Shown here piece by piece: positions 1-13,051 of a stretch of 64,000 nucleotides of DNA. The position numbers were made by a program, and so were the translations under genes. The notes under the pieces were generated by a model, which saw only the letters and a list, made by a program, of their open reading frames with translations, made no database searches and was not told the origin of the DNA. How positions within the stretch are numbered: position 1 is the first letter of the stretch; the number at the start of each line of letters is the position of its first letter. Source of the stretch: Monosporascus cannonballus (lineage: Eukaryota > Ascomycota > Sordariomycetes > Xylariales); assembly GCA_004154925.1 (NCBI GenBank), contig QJNS01000158.1, positions 1-64,000 of the forward strand, in the 5' to 3' direction.

Positions 1-795
1 GCGGAGGCGACGCTGCTGCTGGCGCCGCCGCCGGCCGACGCGCGGGCCAGGGACCCGGCGTTCGCGCACCTGCCGACGCCGCTGCGCGCCGTCTCGGCGC
101 TGCCCGGCCGCAGGGTCCGCGCCTTCGTCGTCGACCCCGCGCGCTACCACATGCCGTGGCGGGGCCCCTTCGCGCGCCCCCTCCACTTCCGGGTCCGGGC
201 GCGGGAGCATGCCGCGACACGGGGCCGGGGGGGAGCCGACGGTGCCGGCGTTGTCGTCGTCGGCCGGACGGCGACCGTCCCCGCCACTACCGCCGTCGCC
301 GTTGCCGCCGCCGACGACGACGGCGACTACGACGACGTGGGCTCGCTGCGCGACGAGGAGCGGGCCGCCGCGCGGGACTACGTGGTGGCGCGCCTCGGGA
401 GGCTGCGCTGGGCGAAGCTGGACCCGGCCGTCGCAGCGCGGGCCCTGCCGCCGAACCCGTTCCCGGGGCTCGAGGCGCGGCGCCCCGGCCGGACGCCGCT
501 GTCGTCGGACGCGCAGCCGCGCGCGGGGATCCGCGAGCGGGATGGCGACGAGACGGAGGGGGACCCGAACGACGGGGACGAGGACGGTGACGGGGCGGCG
601 GCGGGTGGCGTCGGGAACGACGATAGCGAGCGGGGCGGGAACGAGACCGGCGGCGAAACCGATGAGTCGGAGAACTACCTACTCCTGCTGAACCGCGGTA
701 TCGCGGCCGCCGTGATCGAGGGCCTGCTGCCGCAGTGGTACATCAACGAGGTGCTGCGACCGTGGGTCCCCTACCCTAAGAAGCGTCTCATCTAA
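1..795 (+). CDS. 3' end of an unidentified GC-rich gene (partial, enters from the left edge)
   Basis: The reading frame is open from base 1 to the TAA at 793-795, so the gene starts outside the window. About 264 residues are visible. The first part is rich in Ala, Arg and Pro. A stretch around residues 175-225 is rich in Asp, Glu and Gly and looks disordered. The last 35 residues are the best candidate for a conserved end: a hydrophobic helix-like stretch, then WYINEVLRPWVPYP and a basic KKR tail. Third codon positions are almost all G or C, which supports real coding. I do not recognise the family. The gene converges on apl4, whose stop lies 387 bp away. Confidence 0.6.
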   Translation, partial: AEATLLLAPPPADARARDPAFAHLPTPLRAVSALPGRRVRAFVVDPARYHMPWRGPFARPLHFRVRAREHAATRGRGGADGAGVVVVGRTATVPATTAVAVAAADDDGDYDDVGSLRDEERAAARDYVVARLGRLRWAKLDPAVAARALPPNPFPGLEARRPGRTPLSSDAQPRAGIRERDGDETEGDPNDGDEDGDGAAAGGVGNDDSERGGNETGGETDESENYLLLLNRGIAAAVIEGLLPQWYINEVLRPWVPYPKKRLI

Positions 796-1182
796 TTTCG
801 GTGCGTTCGTTGTGGAGGATGATTAGGGACAAGGGGATAAGGGTCAGATGGATAGGCATAGGGAGATGGCGTTGCGCTTGCATACCCATGGCGGAGCGGC
901 TTCATATCCAGGGGGTTACGTCGTCAGTCGTGATACGCCCACGATCTTGTGGTTGCCCATTCGGATAGGGCAGACCCCTTTAAAGCTAGGTAGTTCAGTA
1001 GTTCGGCAAGCGTTACGGATACTCTGCCTACAATTCTGTCGACTCATCGGACGGTATTTTCGGATGTAATCGTGCCACATTGACTTCCTATAATCTGTAA
1101 TTTCACACCTGAAGGTATCCTTTTGACCACTGATGCCGCTCAAGACCAGATCGCCTTTTATTCATGTACCATCTATTAAATT
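796..1182. other. Convergent 3' intergenic region
   Basis: The stretch separates the stop codons of the partial left-edge gene and apl4. I see no gene. It should hold both 3' UTRs and transcript ends. Confidence 0.5.
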
Positions 1183-4000
1183 TCACGACGGCTCCGTCCA
1201 CTTGACCTGGCCTTGCACCTGCCCAGCTGCCGGATGTGTATAACCGATTTTCAACATTAGTCGCAGGGGCTGAACGAAATGTTAGTGAATGAGTCGGTAT
1301 AAGCCTTAGTATGGAGTGGCTGAACGGGGTTAGGCAAGGTCCATGGCCTTTTACACTTACCCCCTTGCTTCCCATGATCCTCATGGGTTGAGTCGCCTCG
1401 GCACCTGGGGCAAGCTCGGTAGTAGATATGCTCAGGAGTTGCAGTTTCTGGGATTTAGGCACCGCAGCTTGCAACCCCACATTAGAGAGCTGAGCTCCTG
1501 AAGTGTTGCGGAACCGTGCCATAACCTGTACGGTGCCCTCGGCGTTACGTTGCAGTTGGAGAGAGACGTTCAAACCGTTTTCGTTATAGCACGGGAAACC
1601 GGTGGTCGGAGCTGCAGCCACTGCTGCCTGCTGAGGGGGAGGTGAGCCGAAAGATGCTAACGCGTCCAGGCCAGAGCCAGCCGGAGCGGCGCCCGGAGCC
1701 TGAGCAGGTGAAGGGGCCGAGGGACCTTGAGAGAAGAGGTCCATGATCGACGAGACGTTGCTCTGTTGCGGCGGAGGAGAAGTGGTTGTCGGCGGGGAGG
1801 TTGTGCCACCTAGTATGTCGGCAAGCAGGTCGGCGTTGTTCTGGGTGCCATTGGTAGGGGATGCCAGTGGAGCGCTGCTGCTATCGTCTCCTCCCATGAG
1901 GTCCAGCAGATCTTGGTCGGTCGTGGGCTTAGCAACCAGTTTGGACTTGCGATTCCCTGCCTTCTTGGTCTTCTTCGCGGCTTCACCAAGAACCCGGGAT
2001 TCCTCCTTGATCTGGGGCGGAGGCATCTTCTCCAGAACGCCCCGCCAAATCTCGTCGTAAGCAAAGAGGTTGCCATATTCCACCGCCCTCTGTTGAACCT
2101 CGACATCTAGACTGGTCTGGTGGTATTGGAGAAGTTGTCGTACGCGCTCGACCTGCGAGGTATCCGATAGTCGTGTGGTTAGTTTGACAAGGGCGGTGAT
2201 GATGTACTCGGTCGTTATTTGCGTTGCGTAGCTGCTGTTAAGAATGAGGGAGAACAGATCGACGATCTCGTGTTCTCTGACCTCTTGAACCAACTCCTCT
2301 TCTTCGTATTGGCCGCCTCGTAGGAGCAAGTCCCCAAACTCGCCGATGCACCAAGCACCCGCCTGGGTCAAGCTCTCCTGGGTGATATCTTTCTTCAAGT
2401 TTGTATATAGCTTCTGGACGGTGTAGGTTTGCAGTTCAGGTGTCGTCGCTACCAGCCGGATAAACGAGGCCAAGATTGGCTCTTTGACGTAGTTTCCGGC
2501 GAGGGTCAGTACCCGTAACATGGTATCAACGTGCCAGCGTTTGTTCGGCGCATAGCGGTCAGCTGCGATGCCGATCTGACTTGTCATGGTCGGTTTAAAC
2601 TCGTTGTCGGCGCCCTCCAGAAATGCCAGGAGCTCCCGAATTAGCACGCGGACGTTGCTCTCGTTGATTAGGGTGAAGCTGAGTTCGAGCGCTCTCCTCC
2701 TAATGCTAATGTCGGGGTCCCTCAGGCAGTCGAGAATCGTGTTTCGGTGGCGTTGGACGGCGTTCGGTTCAATAGCTACCACTTTGATAAGTGTATTGAG
2801 GGCCACGTATCTGATGTTGTTATCGCGGTTTGAAAGGAACTTTCCTAGGATATTTACGCCCAGCACTCTGAGACCAGAGTCAGCCTCGATGTCCAGAATT
2901 GTCCGAACAGCCTCGTAGAGGATAGAGTTGCCGACGTTTTTAGACGCGTCGGTGTTGGTTGCAACTTGAGCCAGGATGTCGTTGATCTGCTCAGTGCCTT
3001 CGGCGTCGCCACGGACGAGGACGCGAAGAAGTCGGAGGATCTTGACTTGCAGGAAAGGATCCGTGATGCCAGTGACATCGTGCTCAGGAGCGTAGCCAGA
3101 AGTGGCGAGACTCTTAAGCGTCCTGACAAGGATGGGTATGAACTGCTTGAACTTGTCGACAATTCCCTCCTCTCCGCCCTCCTCCTCGTCGGCTTCGCAC
3201 AAGCTGGTGACCAGAGTGATGCCGCAGAGAAGGACGCCGTGGTTCCTATCCGACAGCATATGAGAGGCTTTCTCGATGAAGTGCTCCTGCAGGTCTGGAA
3301 CTTTGCGACATATGCGCATGGCACAGAGCGCAGCTTTCCTCCGGATATAAGGGTTCGCAGTGGACACCAGACTTTCGATCTCGGGGAACAGGTCTCTCGA
3401 CATCTCGACGGAAGCGATGTTGCCCAGAGTGCCAAGCGCGAGGCCGACGACATACTGGTTGGAATGGCCCAGATCACTGAGATAGACAGGTATATGTCAA
3501 CTGATGATATCCTGTCCGGAGAGTTCGTGTTGGGGAGAGTAACAGACGTACTTCTTTAAGGAGTTGGTGACGAGGGTCAAGACCTCTTGGTTCTCATCTA
3601 GGAGCAAGCTCGTGGCCAGATGTCCCAATCGCTTGTCGGCGAAGCGTGGCGAAGCGAGCAGCTTGATGCATTCTATTTGGCCGAAGTGCGTCCTCTCTCC
3701 GAGGGTGAAGAGGTATAGAAGCTTAGCCACGTTGTTTCGTCTGTCGGTGACGATTAGCTAACTTAGCCATGTGTGCTCCCAGCGGGATCGTGGCCTCGCG
3801 CGAACCTGATATTGTGGTCATGGCTCTCTTCTCGAAAGCTGGCGCGAATTGCGGCGCTCTCCTTCTGGATCACAGCCCGTTCGTCGGCGATCGTCTTCGC
3901 TGCACGTACGTTGCGGATGAACTGCTTTACTGTCGTTTGTGCCTTGGTTAGCGGACCCAACCTTTGAATTCGGGGGAAGGCGGCAGTTACGGGAACTCAT
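1183..4000 (-). CDS. apl4: AP-1 complex subunit gamma (gamma-adaptin)
   Basis: Large subunit of the AP-1 clathrin adaptor, which sorts cargo at the trans-Golgi network and endosomes. Five exons fit: 3991-4000, 3806-3929, 3552-3740, 1361-3476 and 1183-1269, giving 841 residues. The first exon has only 10 nt and its intron splits codon 4, which restores the typical [16 protein letters not shown] start. Residues about 1-600 are the adaptin HEAT-like trunk ([31 protein letters not shown]). A Pro/Ser/Gln-rich hinge follows, with [10 protein letters not shown] resembling a clathrin box and the related DLLADILGG and SIMDLF. From about residue 720 comes the gamma-ear domain, completed by the last 29-codon exon ending VKWTEPS. 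Donors are GTAACT, GTTCGC, GTACGT and GTAAGT. Clathrin light chain and Tlg2, which act in the same step, lie within 20 kb. Confidence 0.95.
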
Positions 4001-4848
4001 TTTGAAGGGTAGCGGGGGCCCTCAAAGGGCCTGGTGATCCAATAGACCCAGATGGAAGGGGGCCAGTTTCGAAATGTTGTCAATAATGGGAGGGTGATCT
4101 TTTTGTCCCGTTGCCTCGGCGGTGTCTTGATACGAGCGCGGTCTCCTCTGAAGTAATAGCCTAAGTTATGGGGTCCCTGGCTGCTAAACGCTAAGCTGCT
4201 GTCACCCGTAATAGGTCCGTCCATGTGGACACAGGCACCCGAAGGCGCCACGACCCCCCATTGGGCAGGGCAAATGGTGGGGATCGGTTCTTTTCCTCTT
4301 CATGACCCCCGGCTTGAGCTGAGTAAGCCTCGCGCTAAGTGGCCTATGTGGCTAGTGCTGTCCCTGCCTTGCCTCACTTCAAGAATCCGCCATTGCTCGA
4401 GTCTGTACCTGCCTGTCTCACTCCGGACGAACACAATACCGGTATATCTATTATTCAGGGGAGTAATGGCAGTGCGAGTGACGTAGGAACAGACATCATC
4501 CAGAAATTCTATTAGTCATTCCGGTAACCGCCCGCTATCTGATTCGAGCTAGCTGCAACCTCTCTCAGATATACGAATACACGACTAGGAAACTAGTAGT
4601 TCGCGCCCTTGGACCCTGTATGTCAATGTCTAACAGGCCATGTGAACCTTGTCAATGGAGAGAATTAGGCATTATAATGTTTAAAAATCCAGTACATTGA
4701 CAAAAAAAAAGAAAAAAAAAAGAAAGAAAGAAAGAAACCCGCCTTGCCAAGGAAATCATAAACATGGCTCTTCGTACGAATAGTGAATATCATGCATCGT
4801 CGCCAGCAAGCCTATCCCGCCCGCAATATAATGAGCCGTCTCTCCTAT
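4001..4848. other. Intergenic region upstream of apl4, downstream of the hydrolase
   Basis: No coding signal. It should contain the apl4 promoter and the hydrolase 3' end. An A/AAAG tract sits at 4702-4737. Confidence 0.5.
4702..4737. repeat. A-rich simple repeat passing into AAAG units
   Basis: Two runs of about nine or ten A are followed by four AAAG units. This is low-complexity DNA about 110 bp past the hydrolase stop codon (minus strand), so it may lie in or near that gene's 3' UTR. Confidence 0.85.
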
Positions 4849-5854
4849 TCATAGCCTCGACTCGGGCGCCGCGGCAGCAGCCTCCTTAGCGTCGGCCCTC
4901 TCGAGGATCCAGGCCGCGACGTCCTCGTAGAACTCCTCCTTCCCGTAGTCCGCGTGGAGCTGGTGGTACATGCCCTCGTAGGCCTTGAACCGGGCGTCCT
5001 CGATGCGCTGCTTCTGCCTGTCGAACCACTCCCTGGCGCGGTCGAAGCTCGTGGCCTTGTCGGCGGTGCCGTGCAGCAGGAGCAGCGAGCGGACGCCGGG
5101 GCCGGGCCGCAGCGCGCCGGCGGCCAGGCGGTCCGCGCGGTCGAGCATGCCGGCCATCCCCTCGAGGGTGCCAGTGTTGTGCATCAGGGGGTCGTCGGCG
5201 AGGCTGCGGACCACCTCCGGGTCGCGCGAGAGGTCCACGGGCGGCACGGGGCGCACGAGCTGGAAGCCGGGCGCGAGGCGGGCGGCGATCCGGCCCGCCG
5301 CGACCGTCAGCCGGCTCGGCTGCAGCTCGGGCGCGAAGCCGAGGAACGGCGCCTCGAGGACCCAGCCGCGCACGCGGGCGACGAGGGCCGCGTGCGCGGG
5401 GTCCGGCGAGCTGGCCAGGGCCATGGCCTGCCCGCCGCCCATGGAGTGGCCGAGCACGAAGAGCGGCGCGTCGGCCGGCGCCGCCGCCAGCCGGTCCGCG
5501 ATGAAGGCCGCCATGTCCGCGAGCACCGTCGCCGTGGGGCCCGTCCGGCCCCTGTCCGCGGGCCGCCGGACGCTTCGACCCCACCCCCGCTGGTCGAAGC
5601 CGTAGACGGCGATGCCGCGCCCCGCGAGGTACGGGAAGAAGCCGTAGTAGCGGTCCACGTGGTCGCTGAAGCCGTGGACCATGATCATCTTCGCCTTGAT
5701 GGCGCCTTCGGGCTGGGTGGTGCGGTGCTCCGTGTCAGTTAAGGGCCGGATTTTTATATGCGGGCGGATTATGCGTGCGCTGACTCACCTCCCACGTCTT
5801 GGTGTGTAAGTTATCTCCCCCGATCGTGAACGTGCCTTCCGTGATCTTGACCAT
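4849..5854 (-). CDS. Alpha/beta hydrolase of the monoglyceride lipase / serine aminopeptidase S33 type
   Basis: Two exons, 5789-5854 and 4849-5727, with a 61-nt intron (GTGAGT donor), give 314 residues. The family (Hydrolase_4) includes yeast Yju3 monoglyceride lipase. Exon 1 supplies the usual start MVKITEGTF and a TKTWE segment. After the splice come GAIKAKMIMVHGF, with the HG oxyanion motif near residue 40, and DQRGWGRS. The nucleophile elbow GHSMGG puts Ser near residue 117. The acid is probably Asp245 in LLLHGTADKAT and the base His277 in YEGMYHQLH. There is no signal peptide or membrane segment. Length fits the family. The gene is much more GC-rich than its neighbour apl4, with strong G/C preference at third positions. 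Likely substrates are monoacylglycerols or other short esters, but the substrate cannot be read from sequence. Confidence 0.9.
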
Positions 5855-6883
5855 CTTCACGGGCTTTGGTATCCCATGTAACGCTCCTAGCTTTGATATT
5901 TTATTTCTTAATATCTGTAATTGTCTTCATTTATTTATACCTCGGTTCCTCTCGACCACCGAAAATTTATTTTTGCAAGTAACAACCGTCTCAACTGGTT
6001 ATTGTTAAGCAAGGGAGCTGGGGATATATATATGGTACGATAGGGTGGCGGCTGATGCTTACGTTATTGGTCCCGCGGCCTCGTGTGTGCTTAGTTAATT
6101 AACTTACCACAGCCAACAGAGTTTAAATAATGGAAAATATAGATAAGGAAGAATAAGTATTCGTAACAGCATGTGTTTGCTGGCTGATGCCGGACGTCCA
6201 ACTTAACTCCCAGGATGGCTTCTACTGCGGCCATTGACCGTAAATCCCTGCCTAGGTAACTTTTAGGTAGTAAGGTTAACTGGAAGCTCTCGGCTTCACA
6301 TGTCAAGCAGCCCGGGGTAGACGCCTGAGTGTGGGGCTAATATCTTTCAGCTCAGCCAGTCCTAGCGGAGCTGTCATAGTCGTCCGGGCCGACAGGTTTG
6401 ACCGCAATGCCCGTGTCGAGTGAGTATGAACGGGCGGATCATTAACCCATATCGCAGAAAGGTCGTTTCCGTCCTCCGTAATAAAATGGGCAAGTAGGTC
6501 GAATTGGTACAGGCGGAAAATACTCATTTGAGTGGACACTGCCAAACGGTGCACAGTGAAAATATGAACGGAAACCTGTATATCTGACACTCCGTTTACC
6601 TATTGGCGTGATCCGCGTATCTAGTCTAACACCTGGGGACTCTGGAGCTTCCTCGAAAAAAAAAATCGCCCGTCCAAATGCGCAACTGGTATCATCATCG
6701 AGTGGGGAGTCCTGGGCAAAGTACTGACTACTCTACATATACAACCGATTATCCTCATCCAAGTTGCCCGTGTCCCCTTGATCCGGACCCCTTCGAGAGC
6801 CGTTCATTTGGCGGATCTAGAAACGTCTAGTGTAAAATCTACCCCTCTCTGATGCAAATTATACATCAACATGTTCACATGAT
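5855..6883. other. Intergenic region between the hydrolase and the ABC transporter
   Basis: No gene recognised. The part from 5890 to 6300 is AT-rich. The short open frames here match no family I know. It should contain the hydrolase promoter and the transporter 3' end. Confidence 0.5.
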
Positions 6884-9298
6884 TTAGTTTTTGGTCTTTT
6901 CCTCGTCTCGTTTCTTGTTAACGTTCTCCTCATCTTCTTCCTCCAGGTCCTCCTCGATGATCTCCGACTCGTGGAGGTGGCCGTCGTGCCTAGAGTACGC
7001 ATCGGGCACGTCGCCGCCGCTCATCTGCCACTCCATGAGCCTGCTGAATGCACTTTCTTTATTTGCGCTGAGCTCGGCGTAAGATCCTGTCTCTGCAACG
7101 GTGCCATTGCTGTTCAAGACGATAATCTGGTCGGACCTCTTGATCGTGGAGAGTCGGTGGGCAATCGAGATAGTAGTGTTGCGACCCTTGAGGAGCTCGC
7201 CCAGAGCGGCGTTTACTAGTGTCTCGGATTCGGCGTCCAGTGCTGAAGTGGCCTCGTCGAGTATGAGGATATCAGGATCCTTTAGTAGTGCTCGTGCTAT
7301 GGCAATGCGTTGCTTCTGACCTCCAGAGAGTTGTGCACCTCTGGCGCCAACCTGGGTCTCTAGGCCATGGGGGAAGTCGCTGATGAACTGGCAGTTGGCC
7401 CTCTGGGCTGCTAGTATAATCTCAGACCTGGTGGCATTCGGTCGTCCGTACGCGATGTTCTCGGCGACGGTGCCCGAGAACAAGACCGGCTCCTGGGATA
7501 CCATGCCAATGCGGCGTCGAAGAGACTTGACGTTCATCTTCGATATGTCCACGCCGTTGATACTGATGGTCCCCGAAGTAGGGTCATAGAAGCGTAGGAG
7601 GAGCGATGAGACAGTCGACTTTCCACCCCCTGACGGACCGACAATGCACACATTGCTGCCCGAGGGAATCTCGAAATCCAAGCCATTAAAGATCGTGACT
7701 GCTGGGCGTGTAGGGTAGGCGAAAGTGACATTGTCGAATTTGATAGGACCCTGTGCGGATGTCACTTTGATACCCTTCGTCGCAGGAATGCCAGCCTTTC
7801 GGTCTTGGAGCTCGAATAGCCTATCGGCAGCGCCGACACCCTTCATCAGCTCGGAGAAGAAACCCGAGACGCCGAACAGGCTGGAACCAGCAAAGCCCGC
7901 GTACAACATGAATGTCGTGAAGTCTCCCGGCGTCAAGACGCCGCTTCTGACCATGCCACTACTATACCAAAGCAAGGTCACCAAGGTCATATTGCCCATC
8001 CATCCCGAAGATGAGAAGAACGACGCATCCCAGACGGATTGCCTCATGCCCAGGTTGAAGATCTTCTTGACTTGGTGGTTATAACGTCTGACTTCCAATT
8101 GTTCGCCGACAAAGGCTTGGCTTGTCTTGACGTTTCCTAGACGCTCCTCTGCAATCTTGGTCAAGGTACCGAGATTCTTCTGCATCTCACGGCTCAGCTT
8201 CCTGACAACCCTGCCGTAGACAAACGCAGAGGCACCAATCAGGGGAGCAGCGTATAAGATGATCGTCGTGAGGCTAGGGCTGATGTATATCATGAGGACC
8301 AGACCGGTTGTGCCGCTGACAATGGCTCGTAGTCCATCTGAGAGATTCTGAGTAATGGCCTTTGCGACAATGATGGTGTCAGAACTAAGCCGGGAAATCA
8401 AATCTCCAGTTCTATTGGCATCGAAGAATTCGGCGTCTTGACTATAGGTCTTCTTGAAAAGTCGAGTCCGCAAGCGGGCAACCACTTTCTCTCCGATTAT
8501 GCGCAGCAGTATGACTCGACCAAAATTAGCAGCCGCCCCCAGAGTCAGAGCTGCAGCGCAGACACCGAAGAACTGGTAGATGTCGAGGCCGAAGACTCTC
8601 ACTTCCTCGATCGGCCCTTGAGAGAAGTTCATGACCTTGCCCACGATCCAGGGCATGCTCATGGTAGCCGCAGAAGAGATGAAGAGTAGAAAGACTGCAA
8701 ATGAAAGCGTCGGAAGTTCCGGCCCCACAATCTTAAGTAGACGCCATATGTCCTTAAGGCTCTCGGAGAACTTCTTGGTATCTTTCCCGTCTTTGGTCAG
8801 CCGAGCACGCAGGTTGACATGAGCAGCTTTCGAAGCTCTCTCGGTCCGGCGAAACCCTTCCTCAACCGGTTGCTCATCTTTCCCCAGCTGCTTTGACTCC
8901 ACGTCCGTGGTTCCAGCGTTGTCCCTTTTTGCGACCTGCTTATCCGCGACCTGCGCATCTTTCAAAGCTTTCTGACTCGAAGAGAACTGTTTCAGTATAC
9001 CAATCGCTGATCGCCATGAGGCGGGTGATGCGGAGAGTCGCGAACTGAGACGTAGGCCGTATGCATGCGGAGTAGTGAGTATAGCGTTCAGCGTAACCTG
9101 GGATTGCTTGAGTACAGGCCGTGAAACCGAGGCATAGGTGCAGAATGGAGAAGGATATGGGGTCGGGAAGCGTCCTGGCTGTGCTGTACGGGAGATAGAC
9201 GTGGTAGATGTGAGAGCCGTTGAGTGCTTAGAAAGCTGCGCAAAGCCTCCGCCGCGTTGCGGGAGCAGTACGACACGGTGGACTGCCCCCGAAACCAT
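6884..9298 (-). CDS. mdl1: Mitochondrial half ABC transporter, Mdl1/Mdl2 (ABCB10) type
   Basis: Uninterrupted frame of 804 residues. The first 110 or so residues are rich in Arg, Ser and Thr with few acids, as expected for a mitochondrial presequence. The transmembrane domain spans about residues 190-480 with six predicted helices. The nucleotide-binding domain follows: Walker A GPSGGGKST near 552, signature LSGGQKQR near 655, Walker B ILILDEATSALD near 675, and the H-loop SIAHRLST. There is one TMD and one NBD, so it must dimerise. Yeast Mdl1 exports peptides from the matrix; that role is inferred here. Mdl1 and Mdl2 cannot be separated by eye. The Atm1 family is less likely because the domain text matches Mdl better. 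The C-terminus is very acidic, then lysine-rich. Confidence 0.92.
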   Translation of the reverse strand: MVSGAVHRVVLLPQRGGGFAQLSKHSTALTSTTSISRTAQPGRFPTPYPSPFCTYASVSRPVLKQSQVTLNAILTTPHAYGLRLSSRLSASPASWRSAIGILKQFSSSQKALKDAQVADKQVAKRDNAGTTDVESKQLGKDEQPVEEGFRRTERASKAAHVNLRARLTKDGKDTKKFSESLKDIWRLLKIVGPELPTLSFAVFLLFISSAATMSMPWIVGKVMNFSQGPIEEVRVFGLDIYQFFGVCAAALTLGAAANFGRVILLRIIGEKVVARLRTRLFKKTYSQDAEFFDANRTGDLISRLSSDTIIVAKAITQNLSDGLRAIVSGTTGLVLMIYISPSLTTIILYAAPLIGASAFVYGRVVRKLSREMQKNLGTLTKIAEERLGNVKTSQAFVGEQLEVRRYNHQVKKIFNLGMRQSVWDASFFSSSGWMGNMTLVTLLWYSSGMVRSGVLTPGDFTTFMLYAGFAGSSLFGVSGFFSELMKGVGAADRLFELQDRKAGIPATKGIKVTSAQGPIKFDNVTFAYPTRPAVTIFNGLDFEIPSGSNVCIVGPSGGGKSTVSSLLLRFYDPTSGTISINGVDISKMNVKSLRRRIGMVSQEPVLFSGTVAENIAYGRPNATRSEIILAAQRANCQFISDFPHGLETQVGARGAQLSGGQKQRIAIARALLKDPDILILDEATSALDAESETLVNAALGELLKGRNTTISIAHRLSTIKRSDQIIVLNSNGTVAETGSYAELSANKESAFSRLMEWQMSGGDVPDAYSRHDGHLHESEIIEEDLEEEDEENVNKKRDEEKTKN

Positions 9299-12006
9299 CT
9301 TGGGAGCCTTACCGTTGTCGCGTCGTCATGAGCTGTTGTTGTATGGGCTCTAGAGTGGGTGGTCTCATCATTGGGTGGGATTTCGCTTCCTGCTAGAGTC
9401 GAATATTTCTCATGGATCTTGAAAAGTAATAATAAATTCCGTCATCCAGCTTGCAGTCCCACGGCTGCGTTAGCTGCCGATACTACTCTCTAATTTAAGC
9501 CAGGTCGGGTTAGCTTCATAGCTTCGTAAGAGGCCCCTGTTTTCGAAAGCCACCATAGCTCGCATAATCAGCCACTCTTTGGACTATGACTGGGGTTCTG
9601 CGACCCTCGTAATAGTTCTCTAAGCCATATATGCGAGCACAGAGCAGGTACTTCTTAATCGTGCGAAAGCCTCCCCTACTGTGATCCGCATGTCTGACCC
9701 GCTTATTTCCAACCAGTATGTTATCCGCTCCCGCAGTATCTTTACGCTTCCTGCATCAACACGCGTCTACATAAATTCTAGACTCAATATTCAGTGCATG
9801 ATGGGGTTACGGCGAGACTCCAGTTGGTTTGAAAGAGCGAGAGTTTCGCAAGCGCTGGGACGCGAAACTCATCCCCTTTCCGGATTTGAAACTTCACAGA
9901 CTTTTTGTAAATTTCGAAACCTGCTTTGAGAATGGTAAGGTTCCGCTCACCAGACATTGACAAGACAAACTGCCTTTCCTTGTATGCTGAGTGGCAGCGA
10001 GGGCCACGGAAACCCGGACTGTTAAGGGGAGTCCAGGCCAGTCGGCTGTGGGCTCATGGTCTAGATACCTACTTGCAGTGATGATTTCTTAAGAGAGCAA
10101 ACCAGTCAGACAGACTACTCCTGTACTCATAAAGGGAACGCTACATGCGGTCCGTCACGGATACAATAAGTATGTAGGTAAAGGTACAGCAGGTCAATAT
10201 GCGGTAACGCCGCCACCAAGTGTTAGAAAGTTCACAGTATTATTATCAAGTCCTAACTACTTCGCCCGGGCTCATGTATCCTTTCTTGAGAGATATACAT
10301 GCTTCCTCTCTGTATCACTTGTTAGACACAGTTGGCTTTGAAAAGACTAATGGCACGGGCATCACTATCAACCCCCTAGATCAATAGCCTATCTGTTGCT
10401 CTTACCGAGGTAAGTTAATGCGAGCATGATAACGTATAGCACAGAATTTCCCCGAGGGCACTGCCATACATTCCGGACTCTTGCACTTCTGGCAACGTCG
10501 ACGGTGGCACATTCGATCCTGTAGCCACCCAACATTCGGTGGTCTTGCATGGTCAGTACGCGGCTCCGTTGCTCATATATCGTGGCATAGAACCGTCTCC
10601 AATATTGTATAGAGAAAAGGGAGGTCCTCGATCGCCATAGCTCCCGTGGCTACTGTAGTTATTGCCCACCTATATTGACTAGCATCTAGCCACTCCAGTG
10701 TATCGGTCACGGCCGTACCAAGAACTAGCGAAGATAACGAGGTACCAGCTTTGTCAGGGGATATCGGAGGTCGCTAACGTTAATGGAGGCCGGCTTCGCG
10801 GCCTCAGTACTCACGTCCTATCGCGTGCCTTGTATGTCTTTCCGGAACGTGCTTCGATCTTAACTTGACAGTTATTTTAAAATATATATGTCGGCGGATG
10901 TGGTGGCTTTTTGTTGGAGCGTTGAAAGGATCAAAAGGGCTTTGATTTGGGGCCCTAAGTTTGCAAGGGAAACGGAGTGGACAGCTATATGTGATTGTCT
11001 CCCGCCCACTGTAGTAGAAGAGCTACCTAGAACAGAACCCCAGACCGAGGAATTGCAACATTTGCCCACAATATGCCAAGAAAGCGGGCGCAAGGCGCAA
11101 AAGCGACTCGAGTCATCCACTGGCCTCTAGGTATACCTATGTACCCTACCTACGCTGATCCGAGCATATGGCCAAGACGAACAATTCCGCCTCTCGCGAT
11201 TTGGCACTTCCGTAGTTTAGATAGGGCACCTTCGGGCTCTTACCAGCTTGCTCCCCCATCTTCCAGTTCGCCTTGACCTGATCTGCTAGAGGACCGCGGC
11301 GCCCTGTTATCGGTACGCAGCTATCTGGATATGCTCGGAACCAAGGGTTGACTCGAAGACCTATCATTTCTCAAGCTCATGGGGCGTCGGAGGATATCCT
11401 TGCACCTAGACATAATCCTGCTTAGCGGAAATGTCGGCCGATAAATGCTGTTTCTTGTTTGTACATGAACCAGAGTCTCAGGGTTTCGTGCTGCATGCCG
11501 GGCATCGGATAGTGCAAAATGGATAGAAGAGCAAAGACGGGCTTGATCAGCCATACCGCATGTCGGAAAGCGTTGCACTCCATGACAGTTATGATGCCAT
11601 TTCTACGCCATATATCGGAGTAGATTTGCTGAGTCGGGTGATCCATGCAAGCTATAATCGTTTACAATTCGGTCTCTAAGGAGACATTAACTAGGACGCG
11701 CGGATTCACAGTAATAGCAAAGCATAAGGTCCACATGTGATAATGATAATAAGAGGACTATAGTAGATTTCAACCTCGTTCCTTGTGGAAGGTGTGGAGT
11801 CAAAACGGTCCTCGAAAGACGAGACGCCCGCTGCAGCTTCAACCAGACACCATCTTACGTATTTCCGAGCAGACAAAGACCAGCTCCTCGATCCATACCT
11901 GTAGCTTCGGTTTCGGACGAAACAAGAGACAGATATGGAGAGCCCATGACGAAGTAAGAATGGGTATGGCAAATATTAGAACTATGCGAAGTCTAAAGCA
12001 TCCTCA
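9299..12006. other. Intergenic region, 2.7 kb, no gene recognised
   Basis: It lies between the start of the ABC transporter and the 3' end of calmodulin. Open frames are short, at most about 90 codons, with no domain I recognise and no consistent codon bias. The promoter of the transporter and the calmodulin 3' UTR must be here. Confidence 0.5.
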
Positions 12007-13051
<1,045 letters not shown>

